Assembly: GCF_040115645.1 (NCBI RefSeq)
Contig: NC_089543.1
Location: 62,001 to 126,000, forward strand
Direction of reading: 5' to 3'
Origin: Euwallacea fornicatus
Taxonomy: Eukaryota; Arthropoda; Insecta; Coleoptera; Curculionidae
DNA length: 64,000 bases
Part shown: piece by piece, positions 1 through 14,300 of the stretch
Position numbering within the stretch: position 1 is the stretch's first letter
How the letters are laid out: each line of letters begins with the position of its first letter
Notes under the pieces: model-generated
Databases searched by the model: none
What the model saw: the letters and a program-made list of their open reading frames with translations, nothing else
Told to the model about the DNA's origin: nothing
Made by a program: the position numbers and the translations under genes

Positions 1-1142
1 GTTTAAGCATGGAGCTTATGAAGTGATTGATGTCCTCTTGGGGATCTCATTCCAGACTAACTGGATAGCATGACATAGCGCCGCTAGGATTTGTGAAGAA
101 TGGGATAAATTATGTAACCATCTACCTACAACATCTCATACATGTTCAATCAGTAAGAGGTCTGAAGATCGACGTGGCCAAGGTAGCAAAATGATCGCAT
201 TTTATTGAAAGAAGTCCATAGTCACTTTAGCTATATGTGATCGTACACTGCCTTGCTGGAAAACTAGATTAACAAGAATTTCCAGATAAGACATGAGATG
301 AGGTTCCAGAATTTCTTGAACGTATAGCTGGGCTATCATACTGCCTCTATATTGAAAATTGAGATATTGAAAAGTAAAGGTGACCGGCTACCATTTGCAA
401 TAACACCCCAAACCATTACTCCAACATGGGCACGCTTCTGTATTTTAAATTGAGGATCCCGTCTTTTTCTTACTTTTGCCCTACCATCATGCATACCCAA
501 ACAGAATCTGAATTCGTCACTAAACACAATATTATCACATTCCAAATTCCAATATATCCGTTTTCCGCACCACAGTCTGCCTGCAGTCGATTTTGACGAC
601 GATTTAAGTTGAGGAGGAATACAAGATGGAGACGGTAGAAAATCAGTCCAAAATTTTTTATCCAGCGTAAATTATTCGAATCTCAACGGGCCTTCCATAC
701 TCAGCAAACCATTGATCCGCCAGCGTCCTCGACGAGACGAACCTGTAGGGATCTTGAAATTTTGTAGTTCTTCGGGATAGTCCGATACCTATCCTTCTGC
801 CTGTTTGTTTTTCTTGGAACTATGCCTGATAACATCTCATTATAGTGTTTACACTACGGTTCAATCTAGTGACGATTTCCCTAAATGACCGACCAACCTC
901 TTGTATACCCACTATTCGACCTCTTTCAAACTCACTCAATTGAGGAAAATTTCTCTGCATTCTGCCACTAGGCATATTTAATTAATCTAAAAGCACCTTC
1001 TGAGCACACTATATGCCAATAAATGATATTTTACAATCATATTATTGATATTTTATTGCAATTTTAAAGTAAAAAAAAAAATCCTGATAACTCTTAAATA
1101 CATTAATAAATGTGGCTGAAAATTTAATCATTTTTTGTCCTG
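1..1142 (-). mobile_element. Degenerate Tc1-like transposon, cut by window start
   Basis: A Tc1-family transposase can be read on the minus strand from an ATG at 973-975 (start MPSGRMQRNF) toward base 1. The helix-turn-helix region is followed by a stretch holding VFSDEFRF, with the first catalytic Asp, and VMVWGVI near 390-545. The C-terminal part near 1-120 still resembles the Tc1 tail (WNEIP). In-frame stops and frame changes interrupt it, for example after about 50 residues, so it is a pseudogene. The 5' end of the element is probably at 1142, where CAGGACAAAA follows a TA at 1143-1144. The other end lies outside the window. Family placement is firm; the exact boundary is inference. Confidence 0.8.
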
Positions 1143-1144
1143 TA

Positions 1145-4100
1145 TAAAAACATTCATACCACATTTTTACGGGGTGTTCTCTTTTCTATGTCACGCTGTA
1201 TATATCGACATCTCAGGCACTGCTCTTTTTTATCTAGTGAGAAAGACAATTCTGGAAAACTGGCGACAATTAAATCGTACTCAGTTCCTTTAGGAAGATA
1301 GGTACTATCCAGGTGGAAAAAATCAAGAAAGCTTTTAAATTGAACAAGGAACAAAGAATTAAGCTCTTCAAAAATAGGTTAGTCACCGGCGCAGCACAAA
1401 AAATCTAAATGTTAAAAGGTTGCCTGACCCCAAAACACATATCATCCTAGAGGTGTTATAAATATTTTGATATAGCAAATCGTGCAAGCACTCCAGAGGC
1501 AAAATTAAGCTTCGTAGAATTAAAAAAAAAATTCTTTTTGAACTTAATAAGGTTTCTGATTGAATGCAAATCTCAGCTGGTATACACTGTTTCACATTAA
1601 CAGGCCACTCAATTTGTTTGTCGGTAAATTCCGCCATGATTCTCCAAGATACAGTGCCTCGAAATTGTGTTTATTGTGGACAAAAATGTAAATAAAAATT
1701 AGCTTGTCTGTGTTATGTTCCATCTCCACTTTATAGAGCTATTTCCAGTATCCTCTATTAAGTTCAGCATCAGACATCTTACGTAAATAAAAATTGATCC
1801 CACTTAACAAATGTGCCAGTCCACGTGCTTTGACAACCAGCTTACCGTGTGACTTCGTTATTTCTTTGCAGGTTCTTCAATTATCAGCAGTTTACATTTT
1901 ATAAATAGCTTTGTGTTATGTAAAGAGATTTAGTTTAGACTTACTTTGCCATATGTACTTTTGAAAGGGCGAGTCAGGAATAAACAATTTGTACGAGCAG
2001 GTATTATAATATAACCACCATTAACGGCGGTTACCTCTTGACAAGAATATTTGATAATACAATAAGAAAGTAAGAAAGATATGAGATAGCGAGTTTCATC
2101 TGTAGTGACCTAGAAACCATTTCTGGGCCAATGGAACACTTTTATGCCTACAAATCTACGACTCTCTTATGTCTTATTATAACCGGTATTTTTGACGTTG
2201 CACAATAATAAATCATTCAATTACTCTATTCAAACCTTTAAGGTCTAGGTCAACATGGGCGTAATTAGAAATAACGTTCAGAATTAATGGGACTTCAATG
2301 TGTATACATGCACGGTTGCAAGCAATTTAGGAAATGTCTCAGAAAAGTTTTGACAAACGTCTCTGTACATCCTGTACATTAAGTATACTACTTAATTTTA
2401 ATTGGTACGATAGACAGGAACCCGATACAATTGTGAATTGCGGCGCCATTTTAAAAACATCAAATAGCTTAAACAGACATAAAAGTTATGAAGATATGAA
2501 AAAAGAAAACAATGTTGAAACTATCGAGCAGGTCTTTGAACTTCGTTATTTACATATTCGAATTCCTTTTCTCGCCAAATGATTGCCACATTTTAAAGGC
2601 ACATTTTTCTTGTATATTCATGGTGCAATGCCGGACATTGACTCTCGACGGCTTTTCAAGTGCAATCGCATTGTTTGTGGACACGTTCCAGTACCTCTTA
2701 TTGACCTTAACCCCTGTGGTCACATCTACATAACGTAAGAAAGTTATTTCGACGATCACTGTAACGTATGGGTTCATGTTTTGTTTCACAAACTAGAAAA
2801 ATGTTTTATTGCATTAGAGAGGTATGGGGAATAGATAACACATAAGTGTATACAAGATGTTTCACATATGACTGAACGACTGAAACGTTGCGCCTGTTAG
2901 CACCTAATAGAATTTGAATAATACGCGAGAATCTAATTATTGTTAAAAAAATGTCTCACTCAATAAAACTTATAATTGTCATCTCTATTAAACATATTAA
3001 ATTTTTTGAATAGGGTGTAATAAGAGTACCACAAAGCTGGAAGGGCGAGATATAATAAGGGTGGTCCGATAGTGTGTGTGCGGGGAGTAAGGGAAAACCG
3101 ATTATAATAAAAAAACAATTCAAATGCTTATTAGTTTTCGAGATGTTATAATTTTCGATTATGCAAAGTGTCCCAACACCACAAGATCTCATTCACTTCC
3201 TTTACACTAAGCGTAAGAACCAACATTTTGTTGGATTGATGGATTCATCCCAATATTTTTCTTTTACACATATAGTATTAGAAAAATACTTAAAATGACA
3301 TCTAATACTTGTTGAGATATTGCATTATTAGACATCGCCGTAGTTTCCAACCTATTTAAGTTAAATCGAAATGACTTTCGCATTTTTCTTCTCAAGGCAG
3401 ATAACCGAATAGCTGCTAAATAAAAGGTGTAAAAAAACAAACTAAAGAGAAAAAATATCTTAAAAACAACTGGATTTAGGTATAGCGTCCTTTATGGGAA
3501 AATCATATCGCATATATGGAAGCTTATGCCGCATTAAACAAATCGGCCTTCTATCGACAAGTTTGGTTTAGAGAAGCTCATTGTATTGTACGTGTAGGCA
3601 AACCTTGAAAATTGTGGTTTGCTAACCGCTACACCAGGTATGCCACAACCTTACTTAACATATCACAGACTCAAACAAAAATCACGCAATTTTGGCACAT
3701 ACATCTTAAATTTCGGTTAGTATCAAGTTCCGCGTGGTTCTAGGTCACATAAATCTGGCAAATCCATTAAGATTAATAAATTTAGGATTAACATTATAGC
3801 ACCCATGGACGGTACAAAACCCAAATCTTCACTAAAGAAAAGATCAAGCGTATTCCTATCAAAATTTTAGGGAATTTTCGCGATGGAAAATTTTAAGGAT
3901 TTATTCGTCCCAAAAAACTTTGGGTGCTGTATTCAAAATGAGCAATTTAAATGCAATCCCGTAATTTTGGGACTTCCGTATAATCGAAAATAATTTCTTA
4001 TTACCTATTGTTGCTAAAAATCTAATAGACTTTCCTATATCCTCGACGCACTCATTATTGGACGCCCTGTACATGCTTAACAGTCGAATTATAAGACCAT

Positions 4101-4668
4101 TATAAAATAAAACTGTAACAGCCCAAATCGATATGCGTATCCAAGTCTAAACTAGGAGTTTATAAAATTAGTAGGCATTAGATGTCTGTAAATTCAGAAT
4201 AAAACGAAGATTTACATTCCAGTGAAGAAACACAGGACCGCATTTAAAAAGCTGAAGTCCATAATGGTTTAAGGAATTCAAAAATGTTTTAATTTTCAGT
4301 TATTTTATCAATTTAATTCCGAGTTTTATTAAGTCTCCATATTTCTTACCGTTTTTCCATTTCCTTCGTGCCAAATGTGAAACACCCCATACGCACTTAG
4401 CGATTTCACGCACGTACCCTTTGCTCATATGTAAAACCACTAATTAAACATTTGAAATAAGCATGTTTCCAAAAAGTATTTTTTTAGAATTAATAAAATA
4501 TATTTCGCGATTGTCTAAATATTGTAAAAGTACAAATATATTTTGTTAATGTACTTTTTTCAGACTGTTTTGTATGTCGTAGGATTTATACGTAAACCAA
4601 CCAATTTGTTTATATATTTGTGTGACGTTAACATCGCTACTCACAGTATTAATTTAAAACATTTCAAG
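1145..4668. other. Intergenic, gene-poor; diffuse repeat remnants
   Basis: No coding gene is supported here; open frames are short and match nothing I know. Two things stand out. Segments near 1629-1790 and 2580-2760 look like diverged copies of one sequence; both contain TTCCAGTA and end near ACGTAA. A weak inverted pair (TGTTTCACAT at about 2860 and its complement at about 4374-4384) could be the ends of a degraded DNA transposon. GACGCCCTGTAC near 4058-4070 resembles a mariner-type end but has no partner that I found. Confidence 0.5.
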
Positions 4669-5560
4669 ATGCCAAGAGGTGTTCGTTTATAACGTCAGTT
4701 AAAAGAAAAAATCTTTGAAAAATTTGAAAGTAGTGAAAAGCAATGTAAAATTGTAAAATATTGAAATTTAAATACATCAATAATATCAAGCGTGATTTCT
4801 AGTTTTAAAAATAGAACATCCTTACATGAACTTCCGAAGTGTCACTGAAACGAAAATATTGATAAAGTGATGGACAGAAAAATTAAAATGTGATCCATTT
4901 AAGATCCGTTCGAGCGTGCAAGTCGCATACAACAAGAGCTAAGTGTTTCAGTATCAGTGATTACCATAAGACTAAAATTAAGAAACGCTGGTTTATATAG
5001 GAGAAAATCGGTAAAGGAGCTTGTCATCTCAAAGAAAAATAGAAAGGCTAGACTGCGTTTTGCGAAGGAGCATGGGAACCGGTCGATTTAAACTGTTCAA
5101 ATCAGACGGAATTTGTTGAGTCAGAAGAGCAGTTAACGAATTATTTAATCCGAAATATACTAAATCCACGGGGAAACATAGAGATGACGATATTGTAGTT
5201 TGAGAGGCTTCGGAGGGTGTGACATAGGTCCATTAGTAAAAATTGATGGTACTTTAGATCCATGCATTTATAAAAATCAAAAATCACATGCTGCCCCCGG
5301 CAAAAGCAACTATGAGCCTTAAATGGACGTTCCAACACGATAATGACCCGAGACATACCTTCAAATAAATAAAAAAGTGTTTGATATCGTGTTAATGTAA
5401 TGATTTGGCCGGCTCAAAGCCCCGATTTGAACCCCATAAGAACTTGTTTAAAAATATTCAAAATACTTAGTACTAAAGATCTGAAGATTATATTGAAAAA
5501 TCGTTAAAGTAATTCAAAATGAGGGATTTGCCATTAGGTACTAAATAAATGATGTAATTA
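4669..5560 (+). mobile_element. Fossil Tc1-like transposase
   Basis: Plus-strand translation beginning MPRGVRL at 4669 gives a recognisable Tc1 transposase broken by many stops and frame changes. Readable blocks in order are LSVSVSVITIRLKLRNAGLY at about 4938-5000, KNRKARLRFAKEH at about 5035-5075, GPLVKIDGTLDP near 5228-5263, and a remnant of the NDPKH block (HDNDPRH) near 5337-5355. The APIST-like/LNP region follows near 5415-5440. These blocks are in the order expected for DDE transposases of the IS630-Tc1-mariner group. The copy cannot be active. Terminal repeats were not resolved, so the ends are approximate. Confidence 0.8.
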
Positions 5561-8500
5561 TAAGGAAAAATTTTTAAAATCTTTTAGTTGCTTTTATTTT
5601 GGCCCATATGTTTTAGACTTATGTTTCGTTTTCAGTTTTAAAAAATATAACAAATCAACCTTAAAATTAATATACTTATTTTTAATTGTAGTTAATAATT
5701 AATGTAATAGATTATGTCAAATTCATATGGTTATAGAAGAAAATCGAATTTAAAAAATTGCACTACATATGAACGATAGTGTATGCGTTTTGGGTAGATA
5801 CATCTACTTGTAATAGGTAATTCCCAGTATTTGTATGATATCATAAACAGGTGTGTTTCATCTTTAAATTATAAACAATTTAGTATTCGTTAGAAACTTT
5901 GCAACAAAATCAGGTGTGAAGAGATTTATGCAAATTGCTATCCACAATGGAGAGCTAGCGTTAAGCAAAAGTGTTACATGTTTGTGGCTTATCTTTTAAA
6001 AGTGTTTGAACTCTGAGTATTGAATTAGATAATCTTCTGTTTACGGTAAATTCTTGTCGGAAAAATTAGCATATAAGATAGAGATTAGAGAACGGAGTTG
6101 GTATAATCTATTGAATGAAGCTAATGCAACCTACGCAAGCAAATTTCTTATCGACACAAGAATGAATACATCCTTCAATGTCTAGGTCTAAAGGTCGTCC
6201 ACGTTTGTATTTTTATGTTAAGAAATACTTGCATGTTACAGCATTGTGCACAGTAATTTTGCCGAAAAGCTGCCTGATGTTATGTAAGTCGAAGCAACGA
6301 GATAAATTTATATTTGATAATTGACAATAGCGAAGGCGGATAACCAACTACCGTTCTTTGTAGTGTATAATAAATAAATGAATAAGTGGGTGAAAAAATC
6401 TTAACATCACAATGTCAATATCAAAACAGTTACCTAGTTACCAACGGTTTTTTATCTGAAAGTTTCTCTTTTACTAATGGCAACCGTAACAAGGTTACGA
6501 GGAACAGGCCAATCAATGCATCATTATTAGACTTTCTCTACTCAAATTGCTAGTTTGCTCGGTTGCAGTTGTGCATTCTGCATGCAATACGTTAGATCTT
6601 TATTTCATTACGCCTATGTCTGATTAGATAAATTAAAACACCACGAGTCATTAAGTGTGTCTTTGGCCTAGAAATTTTGGAAGCTCAGATGTGTTCGAGT
6701 ATAGTACCGCTAAATGTTACACAATAACTCGTCATGTTTGAACAACTACGTCATGGGTATGGTACTGATACAAGAAGTGCCGATTCTCCGACTTCAACTT
6801 AGTCGTGTGACAAAGAGACGTTGTGCCACATATGGCGTCGGTTACATTATTACTCTTCACAATTAAAAACAAAAAGAGCATTGAACGAAAATGATAAAGT
6901 GTTATTCATACCGACACTGATGTAAAATGATTTTGTTCAAAAATAAAGCAGTGCGATGTGAATCGAGGACGCAATCATAAAATATATTAAAACATTACAG
7001 TGCCAGTTAGCGAGACCTCGATCCACAAGGTTGCATTACGCATAGTAATAAGGAACTGCAACCACGCTTGATATTGAAAAAATGCATTGATACAGGGTCT
7101 GAGGCCCAAATTTAGTGTTTGATTATCTGAAGACTTGAAACTTATATCAAGTAACACGTAACGTGTTATGATTTCAGAACTTCAACAGCACAGCCGGAAA
7201 ATCTCAATGCAGGAACCCCCATCCACCAGACAGGACAATAATTGAGCTGATATTTTCAGCATTTTAAGAGAAGGCACGTAGGTGCTTAGCTATTCCAAAA
7301 TGAGAGGTGTAAACTCAAAAATAAAAGATTCTAGAACCTCAATGGAAGCATCTAGCATCAACATAGGATCCTCGTCTATTAATCAGAAGAATATTCATCA
7401 CCTCAAACGATTAAAAGTTTTCCTAAATAGTTCCAAGGGGGTATTTAGTTTTAACCACTCTTCATATCTTTTTTGCCCATATTTTAAAAACTCCAAGAGT
7501 AATTTTGTTGAAATCGCAAACGACATTAATCGCCTTAATGAGTTCTATCAGACTGCATTGGACCGGTTGCTCATTTTATTTCAGTGTTCGAGATTTGGAC
7601 TAACTTTAATACGAATTTGTCGGTTTCGAAAGTGCCTGGAAATTAAGATTCTCCAAACTGAATTTTTTACTTTAGTCTTATTGTAAAAAGTTTGAAATCA
7701 ATGATGTTGCTGTGTTTCTTTGTCAAATTACGTTGTAATTCTTGACAGATTGGTGTAAGATGAGCTATGAAGGATTTAGTGATGTTTTCTACAAATACTT
7801 AAATTGTAAACAGGACTGTACCAGTATGAATCAATATGCACAATCCAAAACTGACCTAAATCATTAAAATCATCAACTCTCGCAAGTTTTTGAATTGAGA
7901 ATAAACAGGGTTATCAAATCCAATTTTAAAAAAAGTTCAGAACCGCCAAACTTAGAAAATCGTACGAAACATTTATGATAACAGAAAGCTCGATTTAAAA
8001 GAGTGGCAAAAATAAATTGTTAATTACTTCGAACAATTTCAATAGAATTGTCAGGAAACTTTTTGAAACATAATTTTATTAGTTAAACTCTAAATGTGTA
8101 GCTTAATCGATTATTTTATGAGTAGGTCCAAACCCCTATCGTGACTCGCTTATTTGTTTGAATCATCCTTGCGCAAATAAAAACATTCTTAAAAATATCT
8201 CATACTTATGAAGCGATATTGTTACTTTGAAGTCCTCTATTTTGGTCGTTAAACTTTGATTTCACGAGTCATTCTTATTCAAACAGCAATTATTACTACA
8301 CATTTCCATATACACATTAGCGTTTGAAACGGATTATTATATTAGATAAAATATTTTGCTAGCCTAAATCCCAAATAATTGGCCAACAAACCCCGTTGAT
8401 AATTTTCTTATCTGCTTGTTGCAACATATACATAAATATTATCAAAATGGGGCATATTTGGCAATACGATTTGTGCTTCGGTGTCCAACAAAGAAATTGG

Positions 8501-10735
8501 GAAGTTTATTTGGTAATAAAACTAAAGACGCAAACAAATATATAGGAACAAAATATTTATTAGATGGAAAAAAGTCATAATGATTTAAATTCCTATTACG
8601 GTTTATTGATAAAACAATGCAATCGTTGCTTAAATCAGGGTCAGAATAGTCGAGGTTGCGGATCCAATTTGAAAATGTTATTGGAGTTGAAATAATAATT
8701 TTAAGGAAATTGATTAAATTTTAATTTTTATCATACTGGAACAAATCGGAAGGACTAAAATCCACAGAAATAATAAAATAGATAATGTAAATCGATTTGA
8801 CTTAAGTAAAACCTGGAAGTTCTTGTTTTTCTGCGATTTACATAATTACCTATTGCACGTCCTTTAACCAAAAGCAGTAAACGAAGGTTTCCATTGTTGG
8901 AGTGCAAAAATAACCGTGAACAGTTCGAATCATAACCTACCGCAAGTGGCCGTTTAGCAGCTTTTGTAATTTTGTATAATACCAATTATAAATTTATATT
9001 ACAAGGCGTTAGTGCCTAAAAGGACTCTTATAAATTAAACCGAATGATAAATGGTTTAGAAACAAAGAGAGGCAGCAGAACCGAACGACTTTTGTGGGTA
9101 AAGGCGTGCGTGGGCACGTTCCCTTAAGTGCCCACATTCTAAATATTTTTTCAAAAACCACATTACGAAAAACAGTTACAGCTGGACTATGTTAGCGCAC
9201 GTGTACTTTGAAGGAATGATAACGGTAGCCGGCTAGAACTTGCGTTATAGTAATGTGAATATGATCGTGTTACATAAAGCAACATTTTGTAGGTGTAGTG
9301 AGTAATGAAAATAATTATTCTTCACGTTGCAGTTACGCAAGAGATTGTTCGACGTACGCTTTGAACATGTGTTTACAGCACGTGACGCCTGAAAATTTCC
9401 TTTTAAACGATACATATTGCAAAATCTACAGTTTTCCAATGTTATCACAGTTTCGTTTCCGTCATTGCTCGACAAATAAATTAATTTCTTCAACCATTAC
9501 TAAATTGTTCTTCTTGGTTATTATATCGCTGTAAACCAATGAGCATTTGAATATCCATCTTAAAACCACTAAGTGATAACCACGAGATAAATATATTAAT
9601 GATAATTAGGCCTAAAGTAAGCTCGTTTACGATTTTTCATTATTAAAATCGTATTTGGGTAGGTTATGGAAAATTCGACGCAGTTTTATGCACTGGAATA
9701 TTTCAACCAAAACACATTTATAAATTATCAAGATAACCTTTTGTCATTTACTTTGCAATACATATTACGAAAGCCTCTTATAATGTGTATGTATTAATTA
9801 ATTCTCGGAGTTCAAGCAACTTATATCATCGACCGATTGTATCAATGTCATTTACCAGCCAACAATAGATCTTATCACTTTTTAGTTTTATAATATGCAC
9901 CGTTTATATATTATTTTTAAAATAAATTTGTAAAAATATACCGGATTCATGTACTAGAAAGTTGGTGCATAACAAACTATCATCAAATTAAACATATTGT
10001 GAAAGCTACTTAAATGAGTAAGAGGGGTAACGACACTCTTATCGACGTCATATGCTCTTGAACGACCAAAACTCGCTTAAGGGTGATTGACAATTTGTAT
10101 TAATGCAAATCGTCACGTAAAATACAGATCGATATGACGCTCTCCGAACTTCTCCTTTTGTGCCGCAATAGAGGTCATTAAACAAGGAAAATTTCCCATG
10201 AAAAATGTAACCTAATTGCGCTAATACAGTCATCGGAATAAAGTTATCGAATAACCAAAGCAAACATGACTTAATCCTTATAAGGAACTGGTGTAATAGT
10301 ATAACACACAAACAGCACTTGTTAAAAAGCATGCAACAAGGCGAGATGCTTGTTTGTCCGGCAGTGACGCAAGCAGGAAATAGATGCAATGAATAAGTCA
10401 AAGCTAAAATGCACTTGAGTGCGATTCTTTCTGCACGAAGATGAAGGAAGCGGATTGCTCAAGGTGATACGGTTAAAAAATACTCGATAATGCCACGAGG
10501 TTACTTCGTTGGGAATTTTATATTTGTAAAGGATACCTATCTGTCGCTGAAGTAGAAATCTATTAAGTTTGAAATATTTATCTTAAGCAGCATTGAGATT
10601 TTTTCAACGCTCGGAAAAGAGGAAACAACTTCAGTTCCGGTGCAACGTATAAGAACACGCAAAAGTTCCACTGTTTGTTTTTCCCCGCTTTTCTGGTAAT
10701 TTGGAAAATAATAAATATCGAGGGAACGCAAATTC
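5561..10735. other. Intergenic, no gene recognised
   Basis: About 5 kb of AT-rich sequence. The longest open frames (7282-7686 plus, 134 codons; 10048-10401 minus, 117 codons) have no recognisable domain, no splice-supported extension and biased composition, so I treat them as chance. One perfect 8-bp hairpin arm pair, GTGGGCAC at 9110-9117 and GTGCCCAC at 9128-9135 with a 10-nt loop, lies in a slightly GC-richer patch. Nothing else was seen. Confidence 0.5.
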
Positions 10736-10760
10736 TTTATTTGAAACGTAAATATTTATT
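10736..10760 (-). terminator. Candidate poly(A) signals of HUWE1
   Basis: Two AATAAA hexamers on the minus strand (TTTATT on plus at 10736-10741 and 10755-10760) lie about 610 bases past the HUWE1 stop codon at 11366-11368. They imply a 3' UTR from about 10.73 to 11.365 kb. A further TTTATT occurs near 10786. Use of any of them is inference. Confidence 0.4.
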
Positions 10761-11365
10761 TCCATGGTACAGTTTTCTTAGAGAATTTATTTAGTTTAAT
10801 TCGCGTTAATTATGATGATAGGTAATATTATAAAAAATAATGTTGATAAACCATCCTGTACGCACAAAACTCACTTTTTAATAGTTACAACTCTGTTTTT
10901 TGAGTAGAAAATGAGCTAAATAGTTGTTTAACTCCAAGTGAACTACCGCTAAAAAATACTAAAAAACATTTCTATCATTACCTACTATTATTACAATATG
11001 TAAGAGCGAATCTGACAAAACAAATTCAATGTATCACACTCGAATGCCTTAGGGGCCCAATACAAAAATACACCTGCGACCCTAATGGGAATTTACAAAT
11101 AACAAAATACAAATTAAACCGCTAAACTAAAAACTGAATATACATTTTTTAAAATACACAGTTAAAATAAAAATTCAAATATAGAATGCAATTTACATAT
11201 GTAAGTTCTCTGTACAGTTAACGTTACATCTGATATAGCTATATCCCTCGAACTCCGCCGGTAACGTACGCTTTAAATATTTTATGTACACATCAAGATT
11301 ACACTAGAGAATGATATTATATAAACAAATTAACACATCAGTCTTAAACAACATTAAAGGATTAC

Positions 11366-14300
11366 TTAAGCGAAGCCAAAACCCTCGGAACATTCGTGGA
11401 TAGCTTTCAACAGGTAGGCCCTCAACTTATCGTATGTCTCGTATACTGGTAAATCCAATTGATTGAAACTAAAAGACGTTTCGTGAAAAAAAATGTTCAA
11501 AACCCTTTTGGGTGAAACAAACCAGTAAATAGAAGATACAAATTGATTCTCTAAACCTCTTTTAATTATTTTTCATTCAAAGGATAATGTTTAAAGCATC
11601 TTACTGTTCGGACCTAATTCCGCTTATGAGATTTCGAGAAATTTAACTGCATTTATGTACGTAAATTTCAATACTTTTAGGGCTTCTAGACTGACTCCAT
11701 GAACAGTAATTACTGTGGGTACTTCCAAAATTTTAAAATTTACTTCAGATGACTGATTGGTGGAGAGTTGGTATTTTAGACTTGAATTGTGGTAAGTAAT
11801 TACCATACACCTCGAGTGAAGGACATGAGTCGAATACGACATCTAGGTACGTGCTGGCAAAATATTTGGCTCCAATAGGAGCTTGAACTGCTTGGGATAC
11901 CCAACACAAGGAAATCAAAGAGTTGCCCCAATAGAACAAGTTAACGAAGCTAACATAACTCCACTTAGGAGGGGCGTAACGGGTTCAACATTCTGGCCTA
12001 CGTCAATGAGGTAAAACCACTTTCGTGCTTCTCGTCTATCATTCATTCATGCATACAAGGTGACTCAAAAGGTAACGTCTAAACTTTATACACCTATTCC
12101 TCGTCAAAAAATAGATATAAAGTGAAAAGCACAGCAGTGATAATAGCCCACCACACATCTAATCACTCGTTCCTGAATCAACAGATTAGGCCTAATATTT
12201 TAGCAACCTTTCCGAAAAGCTCGACACGACCCACTTATCTTTGCAAACAAAACAAAATTAAATTTCCTTGCATGTTTCAGTCTTTTTTCCCAATATAGAA
12301 AATATTACTTTAAATTTTATATGTTACTTCTGAACATTCCTGTACAAGTACCAAATACGCAATAACCTATTCAAAGTTAGTCCAATTACTTACCAGGTAT
12401 GTGCGGACGGCAAACGATCAGTAGATCGATCATCCCTGTGAATTTGGAATTTCTGTACACCATTCATACCTTCGAGGGCACCAAAGCCTTGCAAAGGCAC
12501 TTTTGAAGTACCTGTAACGAATTGAAGGAACTTTGCTCGATCGGCTTGATCGAATGACCTTAAGGCACGCCAGAACCACTGAATCTGCAATAAGAAGAAC
12601 AAGTTATTATAATTACATGTTTCGATTATATTTGTACGTACCTGAAGAGAGTTGGACTGGTACTTGTGATATTCTGTATTTGCCTTAAGATCATCAATAT
12701 CCACGTTTGGAAGTCCGGAAATAAGTAGTTCCAGCTCTTGTTCGTTGAATATCGAAATCAGACGCATAGGTATTATGTCATAGAAACCCTCTAAGAATGC
12801 TGTTAACCTGTAAAAATAGGAGTCAGTGTGATATTAAAAGAAAGATTTAAGAGACTTACTGTTGTTTGATAGCTCCAGTCATTTTCATTTGGCAAACCAG
12901 ACGCACGTATTCCATTTTATTTTCCTCGGTAACGGGAAAATGTCTACCATTGGGTATTAAGTCTCTAGTTTCAGTGACCCCAAATTCGCTAATTTCAGTA
13001 CTGAAGGTCAAATCAAGTCCTAAATTATTAATGTTGTTCTCCATCAAGTATACAAGGCCTCTGTAGAAACTGTAGTCTTCACTCTCCATGTCGGTATATT
13101 TAACTGGAATCCCCAGGATGTGTTTATAGAAAGATCTAGTAAAGTAGCATTCCAGCAACTTGTTGTCATAGATCGCTTTGGCTGAAAATAGAAAAAAATA
13201 TATACAAAAAAATCATATATTTTTAATTTAAACTCACCGATAACTCTTCCTACAAATTTGTAGTAACATAAATGATTAGAATTATAATGACTGGCAGAAT
13301 TAATCATGTAAGTCACACGATCCCCTGGAGAAACCGTAAACAAGGCGTACATGGGATTAAAAATGTCTCTGGATATTATCACGTACCACTCCCTCAATAA
13401 GCCACCTGCATCTTGACCTTCCTCTTCTGCAATAAAACAAAGGTTAACAAGTACAGTATTTTCGGACCTTCTAAAACTTTAACTAACAAAACCTACCCTC
13501 AAAAACAATATAAAATCTATTTTTCCATTCTTCAGGAGCTCTTCTGAACAATTCCCTGAACGAATCTTCGAACACGTTACTGCGCCTTACATGAACGGCA
13601 GTCTCTTCCCGACGAATTCCATGATCCATTCGCTCCAATTCAGTTCTAAAGTATCGTCTTTTGATATCGAAATCTAATATCCTGGTGTGGTCAACAAGCA
13701 CTGCAAAGGGCCCGTCTGCCAAATGGGCGGTACTCTGTCTGAGTATCTGATTGAGCACCGTTCTATGTTTCTCCGCGAAGGCTAAAAATTTCTGTTGCTC
13801 TGGTGTAATATGCCGTGGCTCAGCATGACGATGTTCGAAGTCGAAACTTGCGCGTGAACCGTCTTCTGGGATGGAGGAAACTCCGGTTGAAGTTTCACCT
13901 GAAGGGTGGAAGTCCGTAGCTCCATCACTGGGGCCTGCATCCGCAACGTCGCTACGTGGCTCCGATCCAGGTGCAAGATTTTGTTGTGGGTTTGTTGTAA
14001 TTTGGGCGGAAGTACTACTAAGTGACAACTCGTCCCTTTCGCTATTGCTAACGAAAAAGGCTCCTTGTTGGGGAGAGTGGACTAAGAAAAATGCTTCTAC
14101 AGCTGGCTGTAAAACTAAAACCGCGTGATGGTCTGGCGCGTGTTCTAGTTCCAAAAGACAATGACTAAGAGTATCCCATAAGCTTTCTAGAGGTCTTAGT
14201 TGTTCACTTAGGGCTGACAATTCTGCATCAATACAATCTAGAAAGAAATTAAACAATTAATGTTACCGTTTCTAGGTTTTTCAGTTAAAAGTACTTACTT

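Noticed and set aside
7282..7686. 134-codon plus-strand open frame
   Set aside because: No recognisable domain, no splice-supported neighbours, and low-complexity composition; it lies in a gene-poor region and is best explained by chance.
8920..8940. GTTCGAATC, resembling a tRNA T-loop/B box
   Set aside because: No 5-bp T-stem, acceptor stem or A box at the expected distance.
10048..10401. 117-codon minus-strand open frame
   Set aside because: No known motif; apparent hydrophobicity comes from AT-rich composition, and it ends before the HUWE1 3' UTR.
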